DNA from: UBA1268 sp965662195
Lineage (GTDB): Bacteria; Planctomycetota; Planctomycetia; Pirellulales; UBA1268
Direction of reading: 5' to 3'
Assembly (NCBI GenBank): GCA_965662195.1
Contig: CBFIHA010000061.1
Coordinates: forward strand, 1 to 24,300
DNA length: 24,300 nt
A program made the position numbers and the translations under genes. Below the pieces are notes generated by a model, which was given only the letters and a program-made list of their open reading frames with translations, did no database searches and was not told the origin of the DNA. Positions 5,951 to 13,365 of the stretch are shown here, one piece after another (within the stretch, counting starts at the first letter, position 1; each line of letters opens with the position of its first letter).

Positions 5951-6856
5951 GTGCCTGCCAAGCAGCTCCTTGCCTGGATGGGACTGCCGACCAGCAAGTA
6001 CCACCTCTGGAAGCACCACTACGGAAGGCCCCATGCCCACAACAGCCACATCCCACGGGATGGCTGGCTCGAGGCCTGGGAGAAGCAGGCGATCATCGAC
6101 TACCACCGCAGGTTCCCGCTCGAAGGCTACCGGAGGCTGACCTACATGATGATCGACCAGGACGTTGTCGCCGTGAGTCCATCCAGTGTCTACCGAGTCC
6201 TCAAGGGTGCGGGCCTGCTCGACCGCAACCGCTGGGCTCCCTCGAAGAAGGGCAAGGGATTCGTTCNNNNNNNNNNTGATCACTGGCACATCGACATCTC
6301 CTACCTCAACCTGGCCGGCACCTTCTACTTCCTCTGCTCCGTGCTCGACGGCTACAGCCGGGCCAGCATCCACTGGGAGATCCGCGAGACCATGAAGGAG
6401 CCCGAGGTCGAGACGATTGTCCAGCGGGCACTGGAGAAAAACCCGGGCCAGAAGCCCAGGATTATCTCCGACAACGGACCCCAGTTCATCGCCAAGGACT
6501 TCAAACAGTTCATCCGCCTCGCCGGGATCACCCATGTCCGGACGAGCCCCTCCTACCCGCAGAGCAACGGAAAGCTGGAACGCTGGCACGGCACGCTCAA
6601 TAACGAACGCTTCCGTGACAAGGCTCCTCGGAACATCGACGAAGCGAGGCGCGTCGTGGATGACTTCGTGACTCACTACAACGAAGTCCGGCTCCATAGC
6701 GCCCTCGGTTACGTCACGCCGGTCGACAAACTCGCGGGACGAGACGTTGAAGTCTTTGCAAGCCGAGACCGCAAGCTTGAGTCCGCTCGCGCGAAGCGAC
6801 TCGGTGCCAAGACGCGAGCTCGCGCCGAAGGAGTCACGCAATCGGTGCTCATGTGA
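5951..6856 (+). pseudogene. IS3 transposase OrfB (DDE integrase core), frameshifted and with assembly gap
   Basis: The DDE core (rve) is well kept: DHWHIDISYLNL (first Asp), SRASIHWEIRE, RIISDNGPQFIAKDF (second Asp), SPSYPQSNGKLERWHGTL (Glu), VRLHSALGYVTP. The N-terminal HTH_21 part is LLAWMGLPTSKYHLWKHHYG and HRRFPLEGYRRLTYMMIDQD. GTG 5951 is only a formal start. The natural N-terminus LKGRWVPPDTRDEV lies at 5877-5918 in another frame, and YIGKW resumes at 5921 in the present frame, so one base appears lost near 5918. Ten N at 6267-6276 stand where relatives have about six residues between GFV and (D/E)HWH, that is 16 rather than 10 bases after the C at 6266. The C-terminal tail from about 6750 is basic and not typical. 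Probably inactive as it stands. Confidence 0.8.
6267..6276. other. Assembly gap (10 N)
   Basis: Exactly ten N inside orfB, a scaffold placeholder. Alignment logic suggests the true gap is closer to 16 bases, but it could also join two different IS3 copies. Confidence 0.95.
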
Positions 6857-6948
6857 CGTTGACACACGCGGTACAATGTGACTCGACGTGGACGGAGGAT
6901 AGGGCTCCGGTGAGGACCGACCCGAGCGCCGCTCCACGGGCCGAGACC

Positions 6949-6989
6949 GAAGGCAGGGCGGTTGCCCAACACGCCGCCGCCCTGCCTTC
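6949..6989. repeat. 13-bp perfect hairpin downstream of the IS3 genes
   Basis: GAAGGCAGGGCGG (6949-6961) and CCGCCCTGCCTTC (6977-6989), 15-base loop. No T-run follows on either strand, so it is not a standard terminator. It may belong to the IS end or to the lost host gene. Confidence 0.7.
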
Positions 6990-7020
6990 CCTTCGGGATC
7001 GGTACCAATGCGATAAACCT

Positions 7021-7039
7021 TTGCGGCAGGATGCCGCAA
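7021..7039. repeat. Small palindrome, copy 1 of GCGGCA-N-GATGCCGC
   Basis: TTGCGGCA-GGA-TGCCGCAA, 8-bp arms and a three-base loop. The core GCGGCAGGATGCCGC recurs 23 bases later with one change. Confidence 0.65.
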
Positions 7040-7044
7040 CTGCC

Positions 7045-7061
7045 CGCGGCACGATGCCGCG
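7045..7061. repeat. Small palindrome, copy 2 of GCGGCA-N-GATGCCGC
   Basis: CGCGGCA-CGA-TGCCGCG, 7-bp arms and a three-base loop. With copy 1 it makes a tandem pair next to the broken end of the DUF6807 gene, resembling REP-like units. Confidence 0.65.
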
Positions 7062-7097
7062 ATTGTGTCCCTTACGCCAGGCCTACCTGATTCCATT

Positions 7098-7439
7098 TCA
7101 CGGTGAACCAAGACAGGTCCAGGTATCGGTTCCACCCATGCCCTGATGACCAAAATTTACGCCACGGTGGTGGTAATGGTCTTGGGTCTCACCCGCCACA
7201 TCCTGCATCGGAAAGCTCCGGGTCATTTGCTTGCCATCCGGTCCAAGGACAGGCCACAGGAACGGCTTGTTGCCTTGATCGGTGACATAAGTCGCAAAGG
7301 GCTGTCCATTCATGCTGATGGTTACGCCTCCGGTCTCATTCCTCGCCACCGTGAACTGTTCGTGGGCTGAGATTGCAGTGGGCAGCATCAGTGGAAGGAG
7401 GACGAGGAAACTGTGGAAAACACACCAGCACGACTGCAT
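7098..7439 (-). pseudogene. DUF6807 (PmoA-like) secreted protein, N-terminal fragment
   Basis: 113 residues from ATG 7439. Residues 1-25 (FLVLLPLMLPTAISA) form a Sec signal peptide. Then GGVTISMNGQPFATYVT, NKPFLWPVLGPDGKQMTRSF, PMQDVAGETQDHYHHRGVNF and GHQGMGGTDTW follow. The block KP..WP..GP.G..MTR..PM......DH.HHR is the hallmark of DUF6807, annotated as methane oxygenase PmoA family but common as exported proteins of unknown function in Planctomycetes. Full-length members have about 300 or more residues; here homology stops at DTW and the frame ends at TGA 7098. The small palindromes at 7021-7061 lie just beyond the break. I see no remaining C-terminal part on the other side of the IS3 element. 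Confidence 0.8.
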
Positions 7440-7596
7440 GGGAAAGTCCTTTGTTTGGAGAGCGTACGGGTAAGTAAGTGGCTCAAAAGCCGCCTGGTGC
7501 CACTGGGAATGAAGCTACGAGTCGGAACTTACAAGCTTGCATTGTATCCCCGGCGGCAACGTGGTGGGATGAGCCCTCCCGCACTCGGCCTGCCCC

Positions 7597-8820
7597 ATGT
7601 TCCGCTTCCTGCTCCACAACCTCCGCTGGCTTGCCGCCGGCTTTCTGCTCACCTTTGCCTCTGCCTGCGGCCAGACCTGGTTTATTTCGCTGTCAGCAGC
7701 GGCGATCAAGCAGGAGTACGGCCTCAGTGACGGCAGCTGGGGTGGCCTCTACACCCTGGCCACCCTCGCCTCAGCAGCGTTGATGTTCTGGCAGGGCTCG
7801 GTGGTTGACCGGGTCTCACCCCGGCTGGTGGCCATCGGCACGGCCGGCGGGTTTGCGGCCGCCGCCGCCGGCATGGCGGCCGGCCGCTCAGTCTGGCTGC
7901 TCGGGCTCTCGCTGTTCCTGCTGCGGTTCTGCGGCCAGGGGATGTTTGGCCACCTTGCCATGACCGCGATCGGCCGCTGGTTTGTCGCCCAGCGCGGCCG
8001 GGCGGTGGCCATCGCCAACCTTGGCTATCCCGCCAGTGAAATCCTGCTGGCCGCCCCTGCGATTCTCACCATCAACACCCTCGGCTGGCGGTCACTCTGG
8101 ACGGCCGCCGCAGGGTTAATGCTGCTGATGTTCGCCCCGCTCATCGGCTGGCTGCTGGCCGGCAGTCGCACCCCACAGGCGATGGCGGCCCAGCAGGAGC
8201 AGACCGGTCTCGGTGGCCGGCACTGGCAGCGGCGAGAGGCAATCCAGCATTGGCTGCTGCCGGCACTCCTCCCGACGCTCCTCACCCCTGGCTTCATGGG
8301 GACGGTCCTATTTTTTCAACAGACCAACATTGCCAGCGTGAAGGGCTGGAGCCTGGTGGCGATGGCGCCTGGCTTCACCTGCTTTGCCGTTGCTGGTGTG
8401 ATCGCCTCGTTTACGGCCGGCTGGGCGATCGATCGCTTCGGTGGCCAGCGGCTGCTACCACTGCTCCTGCTGCCGATCGGTCTGGGCCTGGCGGTGATCG
8501 GCCCGGCCAACCATGTTGCCTATTGGTACGTTGCGCTGGCGATGATGGGAGTCACCATGGGCATGGCCAGCGCTCTCTGGGGCGCATTTCTGCCGACGCT
8601 CTACGGCACCCGACATCTCGGGGCGATCCGGTCGCTTTCCACCACGATCATGGTCTTTTCGACCGCCATCGGTCCGGGCCTGACCGGCCTGCTGATCGAC
8701 CATGGTGTCGATGTTCCCACCCAGTGCCTCGCCCTAGCCGGCTGGTGCTTTGTGGTATCGGCTGGCTCGCTGGTCATCAAACGGCGGCTGACCCGGGAAC
8801 TGGCTGCCTCGGCAGATTGA
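7597..8820 (+). CDS. Major facilitator superfamily transporter
   Basis: 407 residues from ATG 7597; no strong ribosome site is visible, but the first membrane helix (LRWLAAGFLLTFASACGQTW) begins right after it. About 12 hydrophobic segments are seen, split by a hydrophilic loop at residues ~190-210 (GSRTPQAMAAQQEQTGLGGR). The loop 2-3 signature is GSVVDRVSPRLV and its second-half counterpart is AGWAIDRFGGQRLL. FISLSAAAIKQEYGLSDGSW is typical of MFS_1 members. MFS proteins move small solutes or drugs by proton-coupled or facilitated transport across the inner membrane. The substrate cannot be told. The gene converges on the TRAP operon with 27 bases between stops and is divergent from the DUF6807 remnant. 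Confidence 0.88.
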   Translation: MFRFLLHNLRWLAAGFLLTFASACGQTWFISLSAAAIKQEYGLSDGSWGGLYTLATLASAALMFWQGSVVDRVSPRLVAIGTAGGFAAAAAGMAAGRSVWLLGLSLFLLRFCGQGMFGHLAMTAIGRWFVAQRGRAVAIANLGYPASEILLAAPAILTINTLGWRSLWTAAAGLMLLMFAPLIGWLLAGSRTPQAMAAQQEQTGLGGRHWQRREAIQHWLLPALLPTLLTPGFMGTVLFFQQTNIASVKGWSLVAMAPGFTCFAVAGVIASFTAGWAIDRFGGQRLLPLLLLPIGLGLAVIGPANHVAYWYVALAMMGVTMGMASALWGAFLPTLYGTRHLGAIRSLSTTIMVFSTAIGPGLTGLLIDHGVDVPTQCLALAGWCFVVSAGSLVIKRRLTRELAASAD

Positions 8821-8847
8821 TTGATCACTGCAGGTACCGGCCCCACC

Positions 8848-10995
8848 TCACCAGCGGTAGACCAGCCGGGGGAGCCAGAGCACGAGGGGTCCGCCCAGCA
8901 GCAGCACCAGCAGCAGCCCCAGCAGTTGCAGGCCGACAAACGGGACCACGCCCCGGTAGAGGTCGAGCAGTTTCACCTCCGGTGGGGCCACCCCTTTCAA
9001 ATAGAAGAGCGCGAAGCCAACTGGTGGGGTCAGGAATGAGGTCTGCAGGCAGACTGCCATCAGGATGCAAAACCAGATGGTGTTGGCGGTGGCCCGGGCG
9101 GCCGCAAAATCCTCCGGTCGCTGAAAGCCCGCCGGCGCAACAAAGCCAAGGTCTAGCTGGCCAACCGTACCGACGACCAACGGCAGCACGATGATCGTGA
9201 TTTCGATCCAATCGAGAAAAAATCCCAGCAGGAAGATCACTGCCAGGATGGTGACGATCACGCCGTAAGGCCCCAGCGGCAGGCTCTCGAGGCCCAGACG
9301 AATCAGCCCGTCCCCGCCGAGTTCCCGCAGGATGAAGGCAAAGCAGGTCGCCCCGATCAGGATGCCGACAACCGAGCCGGTGATCTCGAAGGCGTCAACG
9401 CAGGTCTGCCAGCCTTCCTTGGCAAGCTGCGCGATGCCCCCCCGCCCCTGATCACCCCCGCCTGCCCGCAACCAGTGACCGACCGCCAGCAGGCACGCGC
9501 CCACCGCCCCGATGCCGCTGGCCTCGGTCACAGTCGCCACCCCGGCAAAGATTGACCCGAGTACCACGACGATGAGTGCCAGCGCCGGCAAGATGGCCAC
9601 CACCAGATTGAGCACGGTGGCAAAAGAGAGCGGCTTAGCCGGCACCAACGGCGCCCGCGCCGGTGCCAGCCAGCCGACGGCCAGCAGGTAGACCAGATAG
9701 AGTCCTGCCAGGATGCCACCGGGCAGCACCGCCCCCATGAAGAGGTCACCGACCGGCACCGAGGCCTGGTCGGCCATGATCACCAGCATGATGCTCGGCG
9801 GCATGAGAATGCCAAGTGTGCCTGCCGCACAGACCGTGCCGGCAGCCAGCGGCCGGGCATAGCCCTGGCCGAGCATGACCGGCAGGCTGATCAGCCCCAG
9901 CAGCACCACCGAGGCCCCGATGATGCCGGTACTGGCTGCGAGCAGGATTCCAATCAGCACCACGCTGATCGCCAGCCCACCACGGACCTGACCAAAGAGC
10001 CGCTGCATCGCCTGCATCATCCGCTCGGCCATGCCACTGCGGTCGAGCAGCAGCCCCATGAAGATGAACATCGGCAGGGCCACCAGTTCGGGCTTGGTCA
10101 GCAGCCCACCGTAGATGCGGTTGACGAAGCCGGCTGCAGTGCCGAGATAGAGCTTGGTGCCGGGGTAGCCGGCGTTGAGCGTGTAGCCGACATAGTCAGC
10201 CGCATATCCGACGCCGATGAAGACGACGGCGATCCCTCCCAGCACAAAGGCAATTGGAAAGCCCGAGAACAGCACCGCCATGAAACTGGCGAACATCACC
10301 ACCACCAGGGCATAGCTCGGCTCGACCCGGCCGATTGCCCAGGCTGCTGCCGTGACGCCGGCGAGTAGCACCAGCCCGGCAATCACCACGACCGGTCGGG
10401 TACGCCGCCAGTCGGTCCGCCGGACCGGATCACTCGGCCGCGGCTGTCCCAACTGCGGTGCCGCCCGGATCAACCGGGCCACCGCTGTCAGGCTGATCAG
10501 CCCACAGGCCAGCGGCAACGCTGCCTTGACGATGAAGGTGTGGGGCAGCCCCTGCTCGTTGACCGACCGCTCACCGATGGCGAAGGATTGGGCCACGGCG
10601 AGACAGCCATGCCAGCCGATCAGGCCCGTCAGCGGCAGCACGAACAGGCTCTGACCGACGACCTCGATGATGGCCCTGGTTCGCGGACTGAACTGGTGGT
10701 GCAGCAGATCGAGCCGGACATGGCTGCCGGTGGCTGCGGCCGAGGCCACGCCCAACGTGGCCAGAAAGGCGTAGAGCTGCCAGTGCAACTCCTCCAGCCA
10801 GACCAGGTTGATGCCCGCGGCATACCGGAGCACCACATGGATGACAATGGCGGCCGTCAGCAGCAGGAAGAGGCCTGCTGCTGTCCGGCTGGCGAGCAGC
10901 ACTGCGGCATCAAGCCGGTCAGCAATCATCGTGCTGGACGATCGCCATGTAGCCGCCGCACCGGCGGCATCGGGCTGAGGCCTGGGGATGCTCAT
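8848..10995 (-). CDS. TRAP transporter permease, fused DctQ-DctM subunits
   Basis: 715 residues from ATG 10995, which overlaps the stop of dctP in ATGA, so translation is coupled. An in-frame start further upstream would lie inside dctP. Residues ~25-165 are the small DctQ subunit with four helices (LLTAAIVIHVVLRYAAGI, NLVWLEELHWQLYAFLATLG, SVNEQGLPHTFIVKAALPLA). From ~185 comes the large DctM subunit: SGFPIAFVLGGIAVVF, LPMFIFMGLLLDRSGMAERM, GIIGASVVLLGLISLPVM, AAGTLGILMPPSIMLVI, DWIEITIIVLPLV, LTPPVGFALFYLKGV. TRAP systems import organic acids with a sodium gradient, using the periplasmic DctP as binding protein. Natural Q-M fusions are known in part of the family. The protein is inner membrane, with no sign of damage. 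Confidence 0.95.
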   Translation of the reverse strand: MSIPRPQPDAAGAAATWRSSSTMIADRLDAAVLLASRTAAGLFLLLTAAIVIHVVLRYAAGINLVWLEELHWQLYAFLATLGVASAAATGSHVRLDLLHHQFSPRTRAIIEVVGQSLFVLPLTGLIGWHGCLAVAQSFAIGERSVNEQGLPHTFIVKAALPLACGLISLTAVARLIRAAPQLGQPRPSDPVRRTDWRRTRPVVVIAGLVLLAGVTAAAWAIGRVEPSYALVVVMFASFMAVLFSGFPIAFVLGGIAVVFIGVGYAADYVGYTLNAGYPGTKLYLGTAAGFVNRIYGGLLTKPELVALPMFIFMGLLLDRSGMAERMMQAMQRLFGQVRGGLAISVVLIGILLAASTGIIGASVVLLGLISLPVMLGQGYARPLAAGTVCAAGTLGILMPPSIMLVIMADQASVPVGDLFMGAVLPGGILAGLYLVYLLAVGWLAPARAPLVPAKPLSFATVLNLVVAILPALALIVVVLGSIFAGVATVTEASGIGAVGACLLAVGHWLRAGGGDQGRGGIAQLAKEGWQTCVDAFEITGSVVGILIGATCFAFILRELGGDGLIRLGLESLPLGPYGVIVTILAVIFLLGFFLDWIEITIIVLPLVVGTVGQLDLGFVAPAGFQRPEDFAAARATANTIWFCILMAVCLQTSFLTPPVGFALFYLKGVAPPEVKLLDLYRGVVPFVGLQLLGLLLVLLLGGPLVLWLPRLVYRW

Positions 10996-12140
10996 GGTGC
11001 CGCCGGCCCGGCTGACCGGTCGTCGGCCGCCGGCCGTGGCAGAAAGGCCCGGCCACCCCACTCCCGATAGTCCTCCCGAAAGGCCTGCAGCTGCTCCCAG
11101 ACCTCGTTGAAGAACGGATCGCGGTTGGCCTCACGGCGGGCGACCTGTTGCCAGGTTTGGCGGTAGACGGTGAGCATCTCCGGCGACCAGGTGCGGTTTT
11201 TTACACCCCGTTCTGCAACGTTCCGGCGGATCGCCGCGGCCTGCAGCGATTCACTCTTGGCAAAGCTGTCGAGCATGGCCGCCCGGCAGGCTGTTTCGAT
11301 CACCGCCCGGTCGGCTGCCGAAAGTGACTGCCAGATGCTCCTGTTGATCAGCAGCTCCAGAATGGTCGCCTGCTGGTGCCAGCCGGGGTAATAGTTGTAA
11401 TCAGCCACCCGCGCCAGACCGAGCTTCTCATCAATCGCTGGCATTGAATACTCCGTGCCATCGAGCACGTTTTTTTCGAGGGCCTGATAGATCTCGCCTC
11501 CGGGCATCACCGTGACCGCCACGCCGAGTTCCTGCATGACCTGGCCGCCGAGGCCGTAAAACCGCATCTTCAGTCCCTTGAGGTCCGCCGGCGTCTCGAC
11601 CGGCTTGCGAAACCAGCCACTGGTTTCAGCGGCCAGCAGACAACAGGGCAGCGGCACCACGTTGAAGCCGGCCTCGTCGTACATCCGCTGTTCCAACTCC
11701 AACCCACCGCCGTGGGTCATCCAGGCCACATACTCCCCCGCCTCCGGGCCGAAGGGCACGGCACTGAACAGCGGTGCCGCCGGCATCTTGCCGGCCCAGA
11801 ACCCTGCCGGGCCGAAGCCGCCATCAATGGTCCCGGTGGCGACGGCGTCAAGCACCTCCAGCGGCGGCACCAGTGCCCCCGGTTCATGGACGGTCAGCTC
11901 GACCCGGCCGGCGGTCATGGCCTCCACCCGCTCGGCCACGCCGAGAATGGCATCGCCGAGGCCGGGCAGATTGGTCGGCTGGCAGGTGGCAATTTTCAGT
12001 TCGACCTTCACGCCCCCACTGCCGGCCATCCCCTGCGACCGGCTGCTGCCGACCGGCTCGCAGCCTGCCAACAGCGGCATGGCGGTGACAGCGAAGGCCA
12101 GTGCGCTGCGGAGTTGGTTCCCGGGTTTCACGGCCGTCAT
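10992..12140 (-). CDS. TRAP transporter substrate-binding lipoprotein, DctP family (TakP-like)
   Basis: 382 residues. I chose ATG 12140 because a lipoprotein signal starts there: LRSALAFAVTAMPLLAGC with lipobox LAGC and Cys27; an open extension upstream crosses the promoter region. The mature part reads LKIATCQPTNLPGLGDAILG, GRVELTVHEPGALVPPLEVL, ADLKGLKMRFYGLGGQVMQE, GGEIYQALEKNVLDGTEYSM and ADYNYYPGWHQQATILELLI. The phrases GGEIY.AL......DGTE and YYYPGWH place it with DctP proteins of the mannitol/chloroaromatic or 2-oxoacid (TakP) branch. The Arg of KMRFYG is expected to hold the substrate carboxylate. The likely ligand is a small 2-oxo or hydroxy acid; this is family inference only. As a lipoprotein it would be tethered in the periplasm. 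The fused permease follows with an ATGA overlap. Confidence 0.92.
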   Translation of the reverse strand: MTAVKPGNQLRSALAFAVTAMPLLAGCEPVGSSRSQGMAGSGGVKVELKIATCQPTNLPGLGDAILGVAERVEAMTAGRVELTVHEPGALVPPLEVLDAVATGTIDGGFGPAGFWAGKMPAAPLFSAVPFGPEAGEYVAWMTHGGGLELEQRMYDEAGFNVVPLPCCLLAAETSGWFRKPVETPADLKGLKMRFYGLGGQVMQELGVAVTVMPGGEIYQALEKNVLDGTEYSMPAIDEKLGLARVADYNYYPGWHQQATILELLINRSIWQSLSAADRAVIETACRAAMLDSFAKSESLQAAAIRRNVAERGVKNRTWSPEMLTVYRQTWQQVARREANRDPFFNEVWEQLQAFREDYREWGGRAFLPRPAADDRSAGPAAP

Positions 12141-12163
12141 CCTGCGGGGACTTTCAGGGCCAG

Positions 12164-12201
12164 AGTATAGAGCGGTGCGGAGAACAGCATAAGTGTTCTC
12201 C
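12164..12201 (-). promoter_or_regulatory. Candidate dctP promoter with overlapping operator
   Basis: Reading the minus strand, TATACT (12169-12164) is a good -10 element about 24 bases before the dctP ATG. The place for -35, 17 bases further up, falls inside the inverted repeat GGAGAACA-N7-TGTTCTCC (12179-12201). There the -35 hexamer itself is poor (TTATGC), as often where a regulator acts. The palindrome has perfect 8-bp arms and a centre-to-centre size typical of GntR, LacI or TetR-type sites. No regulator gene is next to it. Confidence 0.5.
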
Positions 12202-12233
12202 AGGGTCGCACTGAGTTCCGCAGGTGATCTGGT

Positions 12234-12268
12234 AAAAAAACGGTGGTGCCGGTTTCCCGGCACCACCG
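12234..12268 (-). terminator. Intrinsic terminator of the copper-storage gene
   Basis: On the minus strand a perfect 12-bp stem CGGTGGTGCCGG / CCGGCACCACCG (12268-12241) with loop GAAA is followed by seven T (12240-12234). This is a textbook rho-independent terminator with a GNRA loop, 52 bases after the csp stop. It separates that gene from the TRAP operon. Confidence 0.93.
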
Positions 12269-12319
12269 CTGAAACACAACACTATGCGGCGCGACCGCTG
12301 CTCGCGGCCACGCCGGCAC

Positions 12320-12718
12320 TCAGTCAGCCATGGCCCGGCAGGTCTCGACGCACCGCTGGCAGGCCTTGGCGCACTTCTGGCAGCAGGGCATGTCAGGGCA
12401 CTCCAGGCAGGCCTTGGCACAGGCCTCACAGGCATCGCCACAGAGGCTGCACATCTGCGGCGAGAGGGCCGACTCGTACTGCATCAGGGCCACGCAGGCC
12501 TTGCAGGTTTCGATGCAGGTGAGGCAGTCCTTCTCGCACATGGCGCAGTCACAGCCAGTCACACACTCCCGGCAGGCCTGCAGACAGACGTTGCAGGCTT
12601 CGATACAGGCCGCTTTCTTGGCGGGATCGAGGCCTGACTCAGCTGCCGTTGCCGGGGTCCCGGTCATGGCAACGGCCAGCGCCGCTGCCGACAACAGCAT
12701 GGTGATGGAACGGATCAT
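12320..12718 (-). CDS. Exported four-helix-bundle copper-storage protein (Csp, DUF326-like)
   Basis: 132 residues from ATG 12718; AGGAG six bases upstream decides this start over an ATG eight codons earlier. Residues 1-26 (MIRSITMLLSAAALAVAMTG) are a Sec-type signal peptide without a twin-arginine pair. The mature part is packed with cysteine in heptad-like spacing: KKAACIEACNVCLQACRECV, CDCAMCEKDCLTCIETCKAC, MCSLCGDACEACAKACLECP, CCQKCAKACQRCVETC. I count 24 Cys in about 95 residues. In Csp1 and Csp3 proteins such cysteines line the inside of a four-helix bundle and bind many Cu(I) ions. The expected job is copper storage or detoxification outside the cytoplasm. The gene ends at a strong terminator and follows a gene for another secreted Cys-rich protein. 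Confidence 0.93.
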   Translation of the reverse strand: MIRSITMLLSAAALAVAMTGTPATAAESGLDPAKKAACIEACNVCLQACRECVTGCDCAMCEKDCLTCIETCKACVALMQYESALSPQMCSLCGDACEACAKACLECPDMPCCQKCAKACQRCVETCRAMAD

Positions 12719-12757
12719 GGTTTTCTCCTCATTGAAGAACAAGCGTTACGGAACACG

Positions 12758-12781
12758 ATTCGTGCAGACCATCTGCTGAAT
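12758..12781. promoter_or_regulatory. Imperfect palindrome upstream of the copper-storage gene
   Basis: ATTC-gt-GCAGA-cca-TCTGC-t-GAAT, centred about 50 bases before the csp start. Symmetry is imperfect by one base. A role in copper control is only a guess; it does not match CopY or CsoR consensus sites that I know. Confidence 0.25.
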
Positions 12782-12849
12782 CGATTGGGAAAGAATCGCT
12801 GCCACCATCATCCGACGGCGGTCAACACGAAAAGGCACTTCCGTGCGAT

Positions 12850-13305
12850 TCAATTCCGCCAGACACCGTAGAGCACCCGCAGTGGCCGCTGGGGCGGCCC
12901 GGTGCCAGAGAGAAACGCAAGTGGCTGCTGCTGCGGGGAGACCAGGTCATCACCGCAACCTGCCATGACCACGACGGCATCGTCCACCGGCACTGCCGAA
13001 CTGGCCACCGTAACAAACGGCTGCCCCTCCCGCGGCTGCAACTGGCAATGGCAGGGGAGTTCCTCCGCCGGCTGCGCTGGGCAGAAAGTTTCCTCGGCCA
13101 CGCAACAGGCAGCCCCGCAGTGCTCAGCAAACGCTGCTGGCAACTGCTGCATGCAACAGGGCAGTTCAGCGGCAACACCATCGCCGCGGGCACGCTGAGC
13201 CGCCCGGCAGCAGTCAGACGGCAGCAGGGAACTGAGCGACAGACTCAAGATTGCCGCCATCAGGGCGACTCGCCGCATCGCCGTCTGCTGTCGCTGCTTG
13301 ATCAT
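12850..13305 (-). CDS. Secreted cysteine-rich protein of unknown function
   Basis: 151 residues if the start is ATG 13305; ATG 13278 nine codons later is equally possible, and neither has a clear ribosome site. The N-terminus MRRVALMAAILSLSLSSLLP is a signal peptide. The mature part has 11 Cys, several in pairs: SDCCRA, ELPCCMQQ, EHCGAACCVAEETFC, LPCHCQ, AGCGDD. Between and after them the sequence is of low complexity, rich in Ala, Pro and Gln. I do not recognise a family. Position on the same strand directly upstream of the copper-storage gene, and the Cys/His content, suggest a metal-linked role, but there are 131 bases between the genes and no proof that they share a transcript. It may be lineage-specific. 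Confidence 0.6.
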   Translation of the reverse strand: MIKQRQQTAMRRVALMAAILSLSLSSLLPSDCCRAAQRARGDGVAAELPCCMQQLPAAFAEHCGAACCVAEETFCPAQPAEELPCHCQLQPREGQPFVTVASSAVPVDDAVVVMAGCGDDLVSPQQQPLAFLSGTGPPQRPLRVLYGVWRN

Positions 13306-13365
13306 TTTGGGCCATTCATTCTGGCATCGGGCCACCGGACTTCTCATCCTACGCAGCGGCGCATC

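Larger units (their letters stand above)
5540..6856 (+). mobile_element. IS3-family insertion sequence (coding part; ends not resolved)
   Basis: Two reading frames, orfA with a helix-turn-helix and orfB with a DDE integrase core, form an IS3-type unit. I could not find a convincing pair of terminal inverted repeats or a target duplication in the 120 bases before or the 150 bases after, so the limits given are only those of the coding region. It lies between a truncated sulfotransferase gene and a truncated DUF6807 gene, and may have caused or accompanied both breaks. Two frameshifts (see orfA and orfB) and an assembly gap suggest an inactive or mis-assembled copy. Confidence 0.8.

Noticed and set aside
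5420..6960. Terminal inverted repeats of the IS3 element (for example TCGGTACTGTCC at left against the complement of GGTGAGGACCGA at right)
   Set aside because: Only a partial match, at a position too far from the genes and without a target duplication; not good enough to define ends.
7066..7125. Short minus-strand frame reading YLDLSWFTVKWNQVGLA then stop, just beyond the DUF6807 break
   Set aside because: It looks protein-like, but it is too short to assign to any family; it might be the end of another lost gene.
4922..7153. 743-codon open frame on the minus strand across the IS3 region
   Set aside because: It is antisense to orfA/orfB, runs through the N gap and two truncated genes, and shows no known domain. 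High GC keeps the opposite frame open.
7597..12140. MFS transporter and TRAP system as one functional operon
   Set aside because: They are convergent on opposite strands, so they cannot share a transcript; a shared substrate is possible but unsupported.
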